Positions 8,030-19,933 of a stretch of 64,000 nt of DNA are shown piece by piece. How positions within the stretch are numbered: position 1 is the first letter of the stretch; each line of letters begins with the position of its first letter. The notes under the pieces were generated by a model. The model ran no database searches and had not been told where the DNA came from. It worked only from the letters and a program-made list of their open reading frames with translations. Position numbers and translations under genes: made by a program. This stretch comes from Rhodothermia bacterium (lineage in GTDB: Bacteria > Bacteroidota > Rhodothermia > Balneolales > Balneolaceae): assembly GCA_030427885.1 (NCBI GenBank), contig JAUICM010000001.1, positions 620,001-684,000 on the forward strand. The letters are read 5' to 3'.

Positions 8030-8575
8030 ATGAATCGACGTGAATTGCTTAAAGTAGTGGGAATGGCATCTACTCATGCCCTTTTTCCATCTGTACTTTC
8101 GGGATTACTTTCCGGAAAAAATCATACAGAGAAAGAACTGAAGTTCTTCAATAATAAAGAGTTTAAGGTACTTACAGAAATGATCGATCTGATCATACCT
8201 GAGTCTTCATCCTCTTCTTCGGCTTCGGCTACAAACACACAGTATTTTATTGATGAAGTATTTGCCATCTGTATTTCCAAACAGCAGCAGACATCAATTA
8301 AAAAAGGGATGGCAGGGTTTATGGAAGTTTTTCAGCAGTCATCAGATAAAAAACTTACGCTCACTGAACTGGACAAAAAAGCCTATCGATATGAAACAAG
8401 TGCCCTTTGGTTCATAGCTATCAAGCAATTCACCCTCATCGGTTTTTTCACTTCTATGGAAGGTGAAACAAAAGCCAGTAACTATGTTCCTGTTCCGGGC
8501 GAGTATCAGGGAGATATTCTTGCTGGTAACAAAACCCTGAACTACGGTGAAACCTCACTTAGATTTTATATTTAG
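8030..8575 (+). CDS. Gluconate 2-dehydrogenase subunit 3-like protein
   Basis: Small partner subunit of membrane-associated GMC sugar dehydrogenases. It starts with a twin-arginine-like leader (MNRRELLKVVGMAST) when read from ATG 8030; an ATG at 8021 would add only three residues. The body has the subunit-3 features FFNNKEFKVLTEMIDLIIPE near residues 38-57 and the C-terminal NYVPVPGEYQGD. A Ser-rich run (SSSSSSASA) replaces the usual proline-rich turn. The stop is 2 bp before the GMC gene, so the two form an operon. The subunit is known to support export and maturation of the flavoprotein; the substrate cannot be read from it. Confidence 0.8.
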   Translation: MNRRELLKVVGMASTHALFPSVLSGLLSGKNHTEKELKFFNNKEFKVLTEMIDLIIPESSSSSSASATNTQYFIDEVFAICISKQQQTSIKKGMAGFMEVFQQSSDKKLTLTELDKKAYRYETSALWFIAIKQFTLIGFFTSMEGETKASNYVPVPGEYQGDILAGNKTLNYGETSLRFYI

Positions 8576-8577
8576 TC

Positions 8578-10284
8578 ATGGAAACATTCAATATTTCGGG
8601 TAAAGGAACAAAGTCCCAAACATATGATGCTATCGTTGTAGGCTCGGGTATGTCGGGAGGAATAGCTGCTAAAGAACTTTCTGAAAAAGGCTTGAAGGTA
8701 TTGGTGTTGGAGAGAGGCCGGACGGTGGAACACATCAGGGACTATCCAACAGAAGGGGTTGATCCATGGGATGTACCCTACCGAAACCTGGCTACTCAAA
8801 AAGATAGAAAAGAATCCCCTATTCAAAGTACGTTGTACCTTTATGGACAGAATATGAAGCATTTTCTGGTTAAGGATATCGATCATCCTTACCAACAAAC
8901 CAGGCCCTTCAACTGGTATCGGGGTTATCATATGGGAGGGCGGTCACTTCTGTGGGCAAAACATACATTCCGGTACAGTGATTATGATTTCGAAGCTCCG
9001 GAACGTGACGGTGTTGGCATCGACTGGCCAATCAGATACAAAGATATTGCCCCCTGGTATGATCATATTGAGCGATATATAGGTGTAGCCGGTCGGCGTG
9101 ATGGAATACCTCAACTTCCTGATGGTGAGTTTCTGCCTCCATGGGAGATGAATGCTTTTGAAGAATATCTTACCAAAAAGATCAAAGCCAGATATCCCGA
9201 ACGCCAGATGATAACCAGTCGTATGGCTATCCTGACACAACCGCACAATGGACGTGGACAATGTCAGAATCGCAACTTATGCCATCGTGGATGTATCTTC
9301 GGAGCTTACTACTCCAGTAATGTAGCAGCTTTACCAGATGCAGCCAAAACCGGAAATATGACTTTCCGGCCCTATTCGATCGTTGAGAAACTTCTGTATG
9401 ATAAAGCAACAAATCGAATAAAAGGGGCATTGGTTGTAGATCAGGAAACCGGTGAAAAGACCGAATTCTTTTCAAAAATACTATTTCTGAACGCCTCTAC
9501 TTTAGGATCTGCACAGATACTACTTAACTCAAAAACGCCTGAGTTTCCAGATGGAATGGCTAATTCCAGCGGAGTTGTTGGCCACTACCTGATGGATCAT
9601 CACGCTGGTGTGGGAGCTAATGGTAGTTTTGAAGGATTAAAAGATTCATTTTATTACGGCCAGAAACCGGCAAGTGTATATATCCCAAGGTTCCGAAATC
9701 TGGAAAAGAATGATCGGAATTATATCAGAGGATTTACTTTTGAGAATTATACAAGCAGAGAAAACTGGACGAGAGGATTCCATCAACCAGGAATTGGTGT
9801 TGAATGGAAAGAAAGCCTGACCCATCCCGGTGTTTGGACTGCCTATTTCGAAGCGTATGGAGAAACCTTACCTGATTTTAAAAATAAGGTAAGTCTGGAT
9901 ATGGATAAGAAAGACAAATGGGGAATTCCTATTCTGAACATTGACATGAAATACGGGGAAAATGCCTTTAAAATGCGGCAGGATATGCAACAAACAGCTA
10001 TTGAAATGATGGAAGCTGCAGATCTCGAAAATATAAGAGGGTTCGACTCCCCTCCTGTTCCTGGTTCGGTTATCCATGAAATGGGTACCGCACGAATGGG
10101 AATTGATCCAAAGACCTCTGTATTAAATAAATGGAATCAGGCTCATGACATACCAAACCTGTTCATCACTGACGGTTCTTTCATGGTTTCGTCTCCGCCT
10201 CAAAACCCATCTCTTACCTATATGGCAATGACGGCCAGAGCATGCGATTATGCCGTTAAGGAGTTGAAAAACGGGAATCTTTAG
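8578..10284 (+). CDS. FAD-dependent GMC-family sugar dehydrogenase
   Basis: 568 residues. FAD-binding motif VVGSGMSGG (21-28, with acidic Glu46 at the end of strand 2), GMC substrate domain, and the C-terminal catalytic segment HEMGTARMG (His500) with NPSLTYMAM (Asn543) supplying the family's His/Asn pair. A Cys cluster, GQCQNRNLCHRGC (about 224-236), lies in the region that binds an Fe-S cluster in some bacterial GMC dehydrogenases. With its subunit-3 partner it should oxidise a sugar or glycoside in the periplasm. Related Bacteroidota pairs act as glycoside 3-dehydrogenases, but the substrate here is unknown. No cytochrome subunit is adjacent. It converges on the DUF3524 gene with a 15-bp gap. 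Confidence 0.87.
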   Translation: METFNISGKGTKSQTYDAIVVGSGMSGGIAAKELSEKGLKVLVLERGRTVEHIRDYPTEGVDPWDVPYRNLATQKDRKESPIQSTLYLYGQNMKHFLVKDIDHPYQQTRPFNWYRGYHMGGRSLLWAKHTFRYSDYDFEAPERDGVGIDWPIRYKDIAPWYDHIERYIGVAGRRDGIPQLPDGEFLPPWEMNAFEEYLTKKIKARYPERQMITSRMAILTQPHNGRGQCQNRNLCHRGCIFGAYYSSNVAALPDAAKTGNMTFRPYSIVEKLLYDKATNRIKGALVVDQETGEKTEFFSKILFLNASTLGSAQILLNSKTPEFPDGMANSSGVVGHYLMDHHAGVGANGSFEGLKDSFYYGQKPASVYIPRFRNLEKNDRNYIRGFTFENYTSRENWTRGFHQPGIGVEWKESLTHPGVWTAYFEAYGETLPDFKNKVSLDMDKKDKWGIPILNIDMKYGENAFKMRQDMQQTAIEMMEAADLENIRGFDSPPVPGSVIHEMGTARMGIDPKTSVLNKWNQAHDIPNLFITDGSFMVSSPPQNPSLTYMAMTARACDYAVKELKNGNL

Positions 10285-10299
10285 ATCGGGTAGTTAAAT

Positions 10300-11421
10300 T
10301 TAATTCTCCTGAGCTGCGACAATTTCCTCGAACAGTTTATCAAAACTTTTGATCTTTCGGCTCCAGTCGAGATTTTTATTGATATTCTGAAGACTGGATT
10401 TGGGAAGTGGTTTGGTCTTTCCCTGAAGCAGGTCCCTCATAATTCGGAACAATTCATCCTCATCCTCATAAAGAACTGGGGCATGAAGTAATGGATTATG
10501 CAATGATTCGGGGATCAGTTCAGGATAATGAATGGATTTGGGGACCACCGGATGACATCCGCAATAGATGGCCTCCATAATTGAGACACAGAAAAACTCA
10601 TAGGTTGCCGTAGAAACTACAATATCCCCGGAATGTAGTAACTTACTGTAGCTTTCCTTGTCATCCACATAGCCAAAATGAGTGATTTGCTGACCGAAAC
10701 GTTTCCAGGCTTTCTCGAACTCTTCCGGTTTCTCATGCTTCGAATCTCCGGCAAGTATCAGATCGAATTTGAGATCTATATCATTTAACCGGTTCAGCAC
10801 TCTGAAAAACATAGCTGGGTTTCGGTCGAACTGCCAGCGCTGATTCCACACGATCACAGGTCGCTCATTATTCTGACGGGTATCTGGTTTTTCATCAAAA
10901 TATTTAAGATCCAGCCCCGGGTACATAACCACACTTTTCTCCCTGATCTGGTCCACTGTATTGTAGTGTTTATCATCAGGAAAATTATCCAGGAATTTAG
11001 GCAGTGCCTCCAGCAGATCATCCAGATGAAATTGCGAAGAGAACAGTAATTTATCAGCTACCAACATACTAAGGTAATTAATGTAACAGTATGTCATATC
11101 ACGGGTTTCACCATCTGGTATAGGCCGGGTAAACTGATTCTCATGCATATACATGAGCTTCGGTGTATGTGCAAAACGGGGGTTATTCAGAGCCAGAAAT
11201 GCAGGCAGATTCGTCATGCTGCTTGTAAGCAACAGATCGATATGCTCATCGATCTGGCTGGTCATTTCGGCAAGTGTTACAGAGTCGCCATGCATGCGCC
11301 ATTTCCACCCTTTATAATTGAGCTTAATGGGAATGATATTGTGACTCGAATGACTGGCTAGTCCTTTTAAAAAAGCCTTATGCGAGCCGCTGTAAAATGG
11401 TTCAATGGCAAGTATATTCAT
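10300..11421 (-). CDS. DUF3524 glycosyltransferase, tRNA-queuosine mannosyltransferase-like
   Basis: 373 residues. The N-terminus, ILAIEPFYSGSHKAF, followed by GWKWRMHG and MYMHENQ, is the DUF3524 signature shared with GTDC1/QTMAN, which adds mannose to queuosine at position 34 of tRNA-Asp in animals. The C-terminal half is a GT-B glycosyltransferase domain with a nucleotide-sugar region (VWNQRWQFDRNP; FFCVSIMEAIYCGCHPVVP). It lies downstream of mutL on the same strand, and the queuosine-synthesis gene queG is also in this window. Family membership is clear. That the bacterial enzyme acts on queuosine is inference. A decayed homologue fragment occurs at 7820-7915. Confidence 0.8.
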   Translation of the reverse strand: MNILAIEPFYSGSHKAFLKGLASHSSHNIIPIKLNYKGWKWRMHGDSVTLAEMTSQIDEHIDLLLTSSMTNLPAFLALNNPRFAHTPKLMYMHENQFTRPIPDGETRDMTYCYINYLSMLVADKLLFSSQFHLDDLLEALPKFLDNFPDDKHYNTVDQIREKSVVMYPGLDLKYFDEKPDTRQNNERPVIVWNQRWQFDRNPAMFFRVLNRLNDIDLKFDLILAGDSKHEKPEEFEKAWKRFGQQITHFGYVDDKESYSKLLHSGDIVVSTATYEFFCVSIMEAIYCGCHPVVPKSIHYPELIPESLHNPLLHAPVLYEDEDELFRIMRDLLQGKTKPLPKSSLQNINKNLDWSRKIKSFDKLFEEIVAAQEN

Positions 11422-11560
11422 TAATTAGATCTTGTATAGAAATACCGACTATACCCCTTTATGATTGCTTTTACGAAGATTTGATGGTCATTAGTTAGTT
11501 AATGTTTATAGCTTCGAAAAAAACATACCAATTACCAATAACTACAAACTAATAACTAAT

Positions 11561-13408
11561 TCACCTAAAACGGGATTGAATCTCGTCCATCGAAAGATAC
11601 ACGATTGTTGGTTTTTTTAAAGGATCAAGATAAGGTTGTTCACAGGCGAAGAGCTGATCCACCAATGCTTCCATTTCTTCTGAACTCATTTTCTTTCCAC
11701 GTGGAATTGCAGCACGTGATGCAAATGCAACTGCAAGTCTTTCCCGGGATTCCAGATTTATCTTCTGACCCAGTTCCTGATACTGGTGCAGCATGGATAC
11801 CAAAACTTCCTGTTCATTTCCGATCTCAATATCTGCAGGCACTCCATTGATCATTGCGGTATTACCACTCAATAGTTGAACCGAAAAACCCATGCGCTGG
11901 ATGATAGGATGCAATTCCTTCAGTAAATTGAAATCTGATGCAGACAACTCCAGGGTCTGAGCAAATAACAGCTGCTGCGTACTTGGTAATGCTGCTTCCG
12001 TTGCGTTCATGGCCTTTTCAAAGATGATCCTTTTATGAGCCAGATGCTGATCGATCATACAAAGGCCGGTGCGGGTCTGAGTGATCACATAGGTATCATG
12101 AAGCTGCCAGAATGATTTATCCGTAGCTACATTCTGCTTCTCAACAGGATTTAAAGTTTCTGAACCTTCCTTCTCATTCCCGAAATCAAATGAACTTCCC
12201 CCATATAGTTGTTCTGAAAGTTCATCTCCCCGTCCTTTGAAAGGATTCGAATTTATACGCGAAGGGAAACTGAATCCCTCACCGGAACCGGATCTTTTAA
12301 CATCCGGCATCTTAAAACCAAATCCGGAATCAAAGCCTTTATTTGCCTTAAAACCATCAGAGAGAAACGGGTCTTCTTCCCTGCGGATAGTAGGAACCTG
12401 GAAATGATTATTGAGGGCTCTGTTAACTACAGACCGTGCCAGTTGAATCACACTTCGTTCATCTTCAAATTTAACTTCCAGTTTGGCCGGATGTACATTC
12501 ACATCCACTTTTGAAGGATCGATCTCAAAGAAAAGAGCATAAAACGGATATTCATTATTACGTGTCCATGCATCATATAAACTCAGGATCACATGAGTAA
12601 GATAACGGTGTTGAAATGGTCTACCGTTCACAAAAAGGAATTGTTCCCCCCTGCTTTTTTTGGCCAGTTTAGGATCGGATGCAAACCCTCTGATCTTCAG
12701 ATAACTGGTTTCTTCGCCAAATTCGATCAGACTGGCTTTATAGGGAGACCCAAAGATCTGGGTGATTCTTTCTTTCAGTGATTGAGGCGGAAGATTATAG
12801 ATCACCTCGCCATCAGCAACAACTTCGAAACTGATATCAGTATAAGCAAGTGCTGCATATTGTACTGTTCTCAGGATATGGCGCAACTCAGTAACATCTG
12901 TTTTCAGAAACTGACGTCGTGCCGGCACATTAAAAAACAAATTTCTTATCGAGATGGAAGTACCATTATCTGTAGCCGCGGGCACAACCTTTTTTTCCTC
13001 ACCACCCCAGACCTCAAATTCCCAACCGTTGTCATCTTCAGGCCTTTTTGATCGTACAAGCACCTGAGACACTGAAGCTATGGAAGCCATCGCCTCTCCT
13101 CTGAAGCCCATGGTTCGTATCCTGAACAGATCCTCTACAGAATTGATCTTTGAAGTAGCATGGCGTTCAAAACAAAGCGGCAGGTCTTCCTCGCTCATAC
13201 CACAACCATTATCGACCACTTGTATGAGTGTTCTCCCGGCATTTTCAACTATGATCTTTATCTGGTCAGCCCCGGCATCGATCGAGTTATCCAATAATTC
13301 TTTAACCACAGAAGATGGGCGCTGAATAACTTCACCAGCTGCGATCTTATTACTGATCTCTGGTGGTAACTGATGTATGATGCTGTTTGAGGTTTGTGTC
13401 TCGCTCAA
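11561..13408 (-). CDS. mutL: DNA mismatch repair protein MutL
   Basis: 615 residues. The N-terminal GHKL ATPase is complete: KIAAGEVIQRPSSVVKELLDNSIDAGA, DNGCGM, and GFRGEAMASI. The linker (about 335-440) is Ser/Gly-rich and the C-terminal dimerisation domain follows. The endonuclease motif DQHA(x)2E(x)4E is degenerate: DQHLAHKRIIFE (453-464) has Lys459 where the metal-binding Glu should be. The ACxxA and CPHGRPT motifs read AFASRAAI and LDPLKKPT, without Cys or His. So this is probably a matchmaker MutL without nicking activity. It follows a small membrane-protein gene by 15 bp and precedes the DUF3524 gene. Confidence 0.95.
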   Translation of the reverse strand: MSETQTSNSIIHQLPPEISNKIAAGEVIQRPSSVVKELLDNSIDAGADQIKIIVENAGRTLIQVVDNGCGMSEEDLPLCFERHATSKINSVEDLFRIRTMGFRGEAMASIASVSQVLVRSKRPEDDNGWEFEVWGGEEKKVVPAATDNGTSISIRNLFFNVPARRQFLKTDVTELRHILRTVQYAALAYTDISFEVVADGEVIYNLPPQSLKERITQIFGSPYKASLIEFGEETSYLKIRGFASDPKLAKKSRGEQFLFVNGRPFQHRYLTHVILSLYDAWTRNNEYPFYALFFEIDPSKVDVNVHPAKLEVKFEDERSVIQLARSVVNRALNNHFQVPTIRREEDPFLSDGFKANKGFDSGFGFKMPDVKRSGSGEGFSFPSRINSNPFKGRGDELSEQLYGGSSFDFGNEKEGSETLNPVEKQNVATDKSFWQLHDTYVITQTRTGLCMIDQHLAHKRIIFEKAMNATEAALPSTQQLLFAQTLELSASDFNLLKELHPIIQRMGFSVQLLSGNTAMINGVPADIEIGNEQEVLVSMLHQYQELGQKINLESRERLAVAFASRAAIPRGKKMSSEEMEALVDQLFACEQPYLDPLKKPTIVYLSMDEIQSRFR

Positions 13409-13423
13409 TGAGTTTTTCCGGCC

Positions 13424-13633
13424 TTAAAGTATTGTCATGAGATATACAACGAAAGATAATAATACCGCAAAAAATACAATTCTTACAAACTGCTTTGGCT
13501 TAACTCTGTTGTTAGTTTGAAACTTAATTCTCCGTCTTCGTTTCTCTCTTTCGTCCTTTTCAGGATCATAATATCGAAAGGTTAAATCGAATTTTTTAGG
13601 CTTTCGTTGTCCTCCAAACATTGGTCTGATCAT
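13424..13633 (-). CDS. Small basic single-pass membrane protein
   Basis: 69 residues. A strongly basic N-terminal part (EKDEREKRRRRIKF; RVKPKQFVR) is followed by one hydrophobic segment at about 49-68 (IVFFAVLLSFVVYLMTIL) ending the protein, which suggests a tail-anchored, N-in protein. It stops 15 bp upstream of the mutL start on the same strand, so it probably shares the transcript. I recognise no family. Composition and position support a real gene, but without homologues this remains tentative. Confidence 0.6.
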   Translation of the reverse strand: MIRPMFGGQRKPKKFDLTFRYYDPEKDEREKRRRRIKFQTNNRVKPKQFVRIVFFAVLLSFVVYLMTIL

Positions 13634-16121
<2,488 letters not shown>

Positions 16122-16149
16122 GTAAATATCTCAGGTGTAATATCAAAAA

Positions 16150-16180
16150 AAAGCCCGGTTCAGTGATCCGGGCTTTTTTT
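16150..16180. terminator. Bidirectional intrinsic terminator
   Basis: AAAGCCCGG (16150-16158) pairs with CCGGGCTTT (16168-16176) around a 9-base loop, with an A-run before and a T-run after. It serves both the idh gene and the convergent M1 peptidase gene. Confidence 0.9.
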
Positions 16181-16205
16181 ATACTTTTATTTATTAATTA
16201 CTTCT

Positions 16206-18083
16206 TTATTTCACCCAGGAATTATTGGAAGTATCTGCATCCATAAAAATGCCACCATCAATGCTTACCGAGGTAACATCTTTAACATCATTGAGCACTA
16301 CCGTAGCCAGATGATGATCTTTTTCCCATATCTCCGGGGTTTGATGGAAAGTTTGTGTAGAACCGTCTTTTAGGGTAACAGTCACATTTACCGGGGCTGG
16401 CATTCCTCCTATATTCTCCAGTTTGATCGTGGTCTTTTTACGTCTGGTACTTACATCAGATATACCGAGATCAATATAATTCCTTTCGAAAAACCAGCTG
16501 TTCCAGAACCAGTTCAGATTCTTTCTTGTCATATCATTGATAGAGTAAAAGAAATCCCATGGAGTTGGATGTTTACCATTCCAACGATCCATATAACCTT
16601 GTAAAGCTGCCTTAAATGATTCATCTCCAAGCATATCTTTTAGTGCCAGATAACCAAGTGCGGCTTTACCATATTCATTTGTACCTAGGCCTGAACCGCT
16701 CAGCATATTTGATGGTGTAATAATTGATACATCCTGTTCCTGGTTTGTATCGTTGATCCACCGGGTGACCCTGAACATCTTGAAGTTCTCATCAGCTAAA
16801 TCCTGCCCCAGATCTGAGGTTCCTATCATATATTCAAGAGCAGTGGCCCATCCCTCGTCCATAAAACCATAACGGGTTTCATTGATTCCCATGTAGAATG
16901 GGAAATACGTATGGGCTATTTCGTGCTCAACCACAAAACGTGCAAATATTGGATTGTCAGGAAAGGAGCTGTCATTGACCATCATTGGGTATTCCATGTC
17001 AGCAAATCCACGAACAATGGTTGATTTAGTGAATGGATAAGGAACACCCGGGACATTATTTGAGAACCAGTTCAGTGCATGCTTGCCAAAATCGACCATT
17101 TGATGGAAATCCGTTGCATCATCATTATAAGCGGCCTGAACACTAGCCCTGCGTCCCGTTGATGAATCAACAACCACGCTTCCAGCATCCCAGTTGTAAT
17201 GATCACTCACCGTTGCCGCTACGTCTACGATATTACTGGTTTTCCATATCCAGGTATTCGTCTCGTTGTGCATGGTTATATTTTTGGCTTCCAGATCTTC
17301 CGGAGTTGCGATTCGAATAACTTCATCACTGGTCATGGATTCCTCTAACTTCTTAGCATACTCAGGTTGTAATACTTCTTCAGGATTCTGGAGATCCCCT
17401 GTGGCCCACACAATGAAGTTGTCGGGTGCTGTTACCTCAAGCGTGTAGTCGTTAAAGTCATTATAAAATTCCTGAGATCCGGTAAAGGTCATTCTGTCCC
17501 ATCCTCTGTAGTCATCATAAACGGCAACACGTGGATAGAAATAGGCCAGAAAGAACGTAGTTGAATCGATAGCCCCTTCCCTTCCACTCTGTACCGACAT
17601 ATCAAAATGCCAATCGATAGACATTTTAACACTTTTTCCAGGCATAAGTGCTTCGTTCAGTCGAATGGATTTATTGGTCCCATCATTTCGGTCTTGCCAT
17701 TCCTGCTCGGTTCCATTTACAGAAAATTTGTCGATATGGGTACCCGAGGTAAGAAAATCCTGGCCGGCCTGGCCTAATCTTGCAGCTCCCGGTTTATGAT
17801 TATTCAGTATCAGTTTAAAGTTCAGTGTGTTCAGTGTGTCGGGACTGTTATTGAAATACGTGATCTCTTCACTTCCAAACACTGTTCTGTCAGGTGGATT
17901 TACTTTTACTTTGATGTGGTAAATTCCATGATTCTGCCAGTACTTTGAACCAGGATTTCCACTTATATCCCTTGTTCCGCTTTCATAGGCTTGTTTAATA
18001 TCACGCGGCTGATATAGATCCTGAGCATAACTGAGATTAAATACAAAAAGAAATGCCGTTGCCAGTATCATTCTCTTACTCAT
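16206..18083 (-). CDS. Exported M1-family metallopeptidase
   Basis: Periplasmic or surface zinc aminopeptidase, 625 residues from the ATG at 18083. That start is chosen because it is preceded by a clear Shine-Dalgarno (AAAGGAG) and begins a signal peptide (MSKRMILATAFLFVFNLSYA-QD); the upstream frame to 18149 is not needed. Zinc site HEIAH (387-391) with the third ligand Glu410 in FMDEGWA gives HExxH-x18-E. The exopeptidase motif GAMEN is represented by GFADMEYPM. The C-terminal 90 residues are a beta-sandwich. It is monocistronic and converges on idh. Confidence 0.9.
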   Translation of the reverse strand: MSKRMILATAFLFVFNLSYAQDLYQPRDIKQAYESGTRDISGNPGSKYWQNHGIYHIKVKVNPPDRTVFGSEEITYFNNSPDTLNTLNFKLILNNHKPGAARLGQAGQDFLTSGTHIDKFSVNGTEQEWQDRNDGTNKSIRLNEALMPGKSVKMSIDWHFDMSVQSGREGAIDSTTFFLAYFYPRVAVYDDYRGWDRMTFTGSQEFYNDFNDYTLEVTAPDNFIVWATGDLQNPEEVLQPEYAKKLEESMTSDEVIRIATPEDLEAKNITMHNETNTWIWKTSNIVDVAATVSDHYNWDAGSVVVDSSTGRRASVQAAYNDDATDFHQMVDFGKHALNWFSNNVPGVPYPFTKSTIVRGFADMEYPMMVNDSSFPDNPIFARFVVEHEIAHTYFPFYMGINETRYGFMDEGWATALEYMIGTSDLGQDLADENFKMFRVTRWINDTNQEQDVSIITPSNMLSGSGLGTNEYGKAALGYLALKDMLGDESFKAALQGYMDRWNGKHPTPWDFFYSINDMTRKNLNWFWNSWFFERNYIDLGISDVSTRRKKTTIKLENIGGMPAPVNVTVTLKDGSTQTFHQTPEIWEKDHHLATVVLNDVKDVTSVSIDGGIFMDADTSNNSWVK

Positions 18084-18310
18084 GATTACTCCTTTATTAG
18101 TGTGAATAGCATGAATTGAAAATGTATACCGTTGTGGTTCAAATGTCATGGAGAAACAAATTATTTTTAATTCTTTTACGCCATTAAAAACTAATCCTGG
18201 TTAATAATAGATTCTCCATTATTTTCGATCGGCTTACTTGCTTACTTTATGTTCTGTTAACAAGAGTTTGTGTTCTATTCATTAGCTTATCTAAAACAGA
18301 ACTTTTCATT

Positions 18311-18742
18311 ATGAGACATTTACTTACACTTCTGGTTTTCATTACTATATCACTATCTCTTTGCGCGCAGAAGATTCCAGCTGTAAAGACCGAGATATTA
18401 TCAAAGGATACCACTAGCTGGGATGGCTCTGCGATACCTGGATTTCCATCAGACCATCCGGAAATCACAATTACCCGAATCACGATCCCTCCCGGAGTAA
18501 AACTTCCGGTTCATAAACACCCAAATCCACTGGCTGGTTATGTAGTTTCAGGGACATTAACCGTAATGAAGGAAGACGGAACTAAGAAATCATTCAAGGC
18601 AGGAGAAACGGTGGTTGAATTAGTAAACACCTGGCATTATGGAATGAATAGCAGTAAGGAGCCCGTTGTGCTTATTGCCTTTTATACCGGTGAAACTGGA
18701 ATTCCACTAACAATTTTAAAAGAGACCAAAAACGATAATTAA
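18311..18742 (+). CDS. Exported cupin-domain protein
   Basis: 143 residues with a signal peptide (LLTLLVFITISLSLCA-QK). The cupin barrel is compact: ITRITIPPGVKLPVHKHPNP (first metal-binding motif with two His), GYVVSGTLTV, then FKAGETVVELVNTWHYGMN (second motif with His). Such exported cupins have no assigned substrate. The next gene, a phosphodiesterase-like protein, starts 4 bp after the stop, so they are very likely co-transcribed. Confidence 0.78.
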   Translation: MRHLLTLLVFITISLSLCAQKIPAVKTEILSKDTTSWDGSAIPGFPSDHPEITITRITIPPGVKLPVHKHPNPLAGYVVSGTLTVMKEDGTKKSFKAGETVVELVNTWHYGMNSSKEPVVLIAFYTGETGIPLTILKETKNDN

Positions 18743-18746
18743 CCCA

Positions 18747-19832
18747 ATGAAACAGTTATTAATATTATTTTTCTTTTCTTGTATTTCAATTTCGGCCATA
18801 GCACAGGAAAATGACAATAAAGTCATCCTCATCACCATGGATGGCCTTAGATGGCAAGAGATGTTTGGTGGAGCAGATTCACTACTGATCAATAATGAAG
18901 AGGCTGCTGGTAATGTAGATTATTTAAAATCTGTATTCTGGCGTGATTCCAAAAAAGAACGTCGTGAAGTACTATTCCCTTTTGTATGGAATACAGTAGC
19001 AGAAACTGGAATTATCATGGGTAATCGTTGGAAAGGAAGTAAAGTAAACCTGACCAATCAGCGCGTGTTCTCCTATCCCGGATATAACGAGATCCTTACC
19101 GGCTATGCTGATGATGAAAATATCGATAGCAACGACAAGATCAATAATAAGAACAAGACCATACTTGAGGTTGTAAATAATCAATCTGAATATAACGGAA
19201 GGGTTCTTGCATTTGGGAGCTGGGACGTATTTCCGTACATCATCAATGAAGAGCGCTCAGGTATTCCTGTTAACGCAGGTTATATGCATGCCAGAACTGA
19301 TCAGCCTACTGCAAATGAACTACTGATCAATAAGATCCAGGATGAAACTCCGAAACGATGGAGCACTGTTCGTTACGATACTTTCACTCACAATTATGCC
19401 CTGGAAGCGATAAAACGAGTACACCCAAAACTGGTGTACATTTCTTATGGTGAAACGGACGATTTCGCACACGATGAAGATTATGAACACTACCTCTTCT
19501 CAGCACGCAATACAGATAACCTGATCAAAGAACTTTGGCAGTTCACACAATCCGATCCCTTCTACAAAGGGAAAACAACTTTTATCATTACTACAGATCA
19601 CGGCCGTGGATGGGGTTTTGACGAGGACAGTCACTGGCGGGGACATGGTATCGATTATGAAGGAGCGAATGCCACTTGGATCATTGCTTTCGGAAATGGT
19701 GTGGCTTCCAGAGGTGAGATCCAATCCAATTCTCAGGTTTATACCAACCAGATCGCAAAAACTATTACCCAAATATTAGATGTTGAATATGATGGAAACG
19801 GGAAAGCAGGAGCTCCATTATATCTTAAATAA
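18747..19832 (+). CDS. Exported alkaline-phosphatase-superfamily hydrolase
   Basis: 361 residues, signal peptide 1-19 (LLILFFFSCISISAIA-QE). The alkaline phosphatase/nucleotide pyrophosphatase fold is indicated by the N-terminal metal motif VILITMDGLRWQEMFGG (Asp of TMDG), SYPGYNEILTG with its candidate Thr/Ser nucleophile region, SYGETDDFAHD, and ITTDHGRGWG. It resembles the phosphodiesterase/phosphopentomutase-like branch without an assigned substrate. It pairs with the upstream cupin gene. Phospho- or sulfo-ester hydrolysis is a family-level inference. Confidence 0.75.
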   Translation: MKQLLILFFFSCISISAIAQENDNKVILITMDGLRWQEMFGGADSLLINNEEAAGNVDYLKSVFWRDSKKERREVLFPFVWNTVAETGIIMGNRWKGSKVNLTNQRVFSYPGYNEILTGYADDENIDSNDKINNKNKTILEVVNNQSEYNGRVLAFGSWDVFPYIINEERSGIPVNAGYMHARTDQPTANELLINKIQDETPKRWSTVRYDTFTHNYALEAIKRVHPKLVYISYGETDDFAHDEDYEHYLFSARNTDNLIKELWQFTQSDPFYKGKTTFIITTDHGRGWGFDEDSHWRGHGIDYEGANATWIIAFGNGVASRGEIQSNSQVYTNQIAKTITQILDVEYDGNGKAGAPLYLK

Positions 19833-19933
19833 GGCTTTAAAAGCTCCCTGGGAACGATTACATTTCATAATTCCTTTAGTAATCAATCCGATTAGGATTC
19901 AGATTCGTACCTTTAAAAAACGAGCATGGGATT

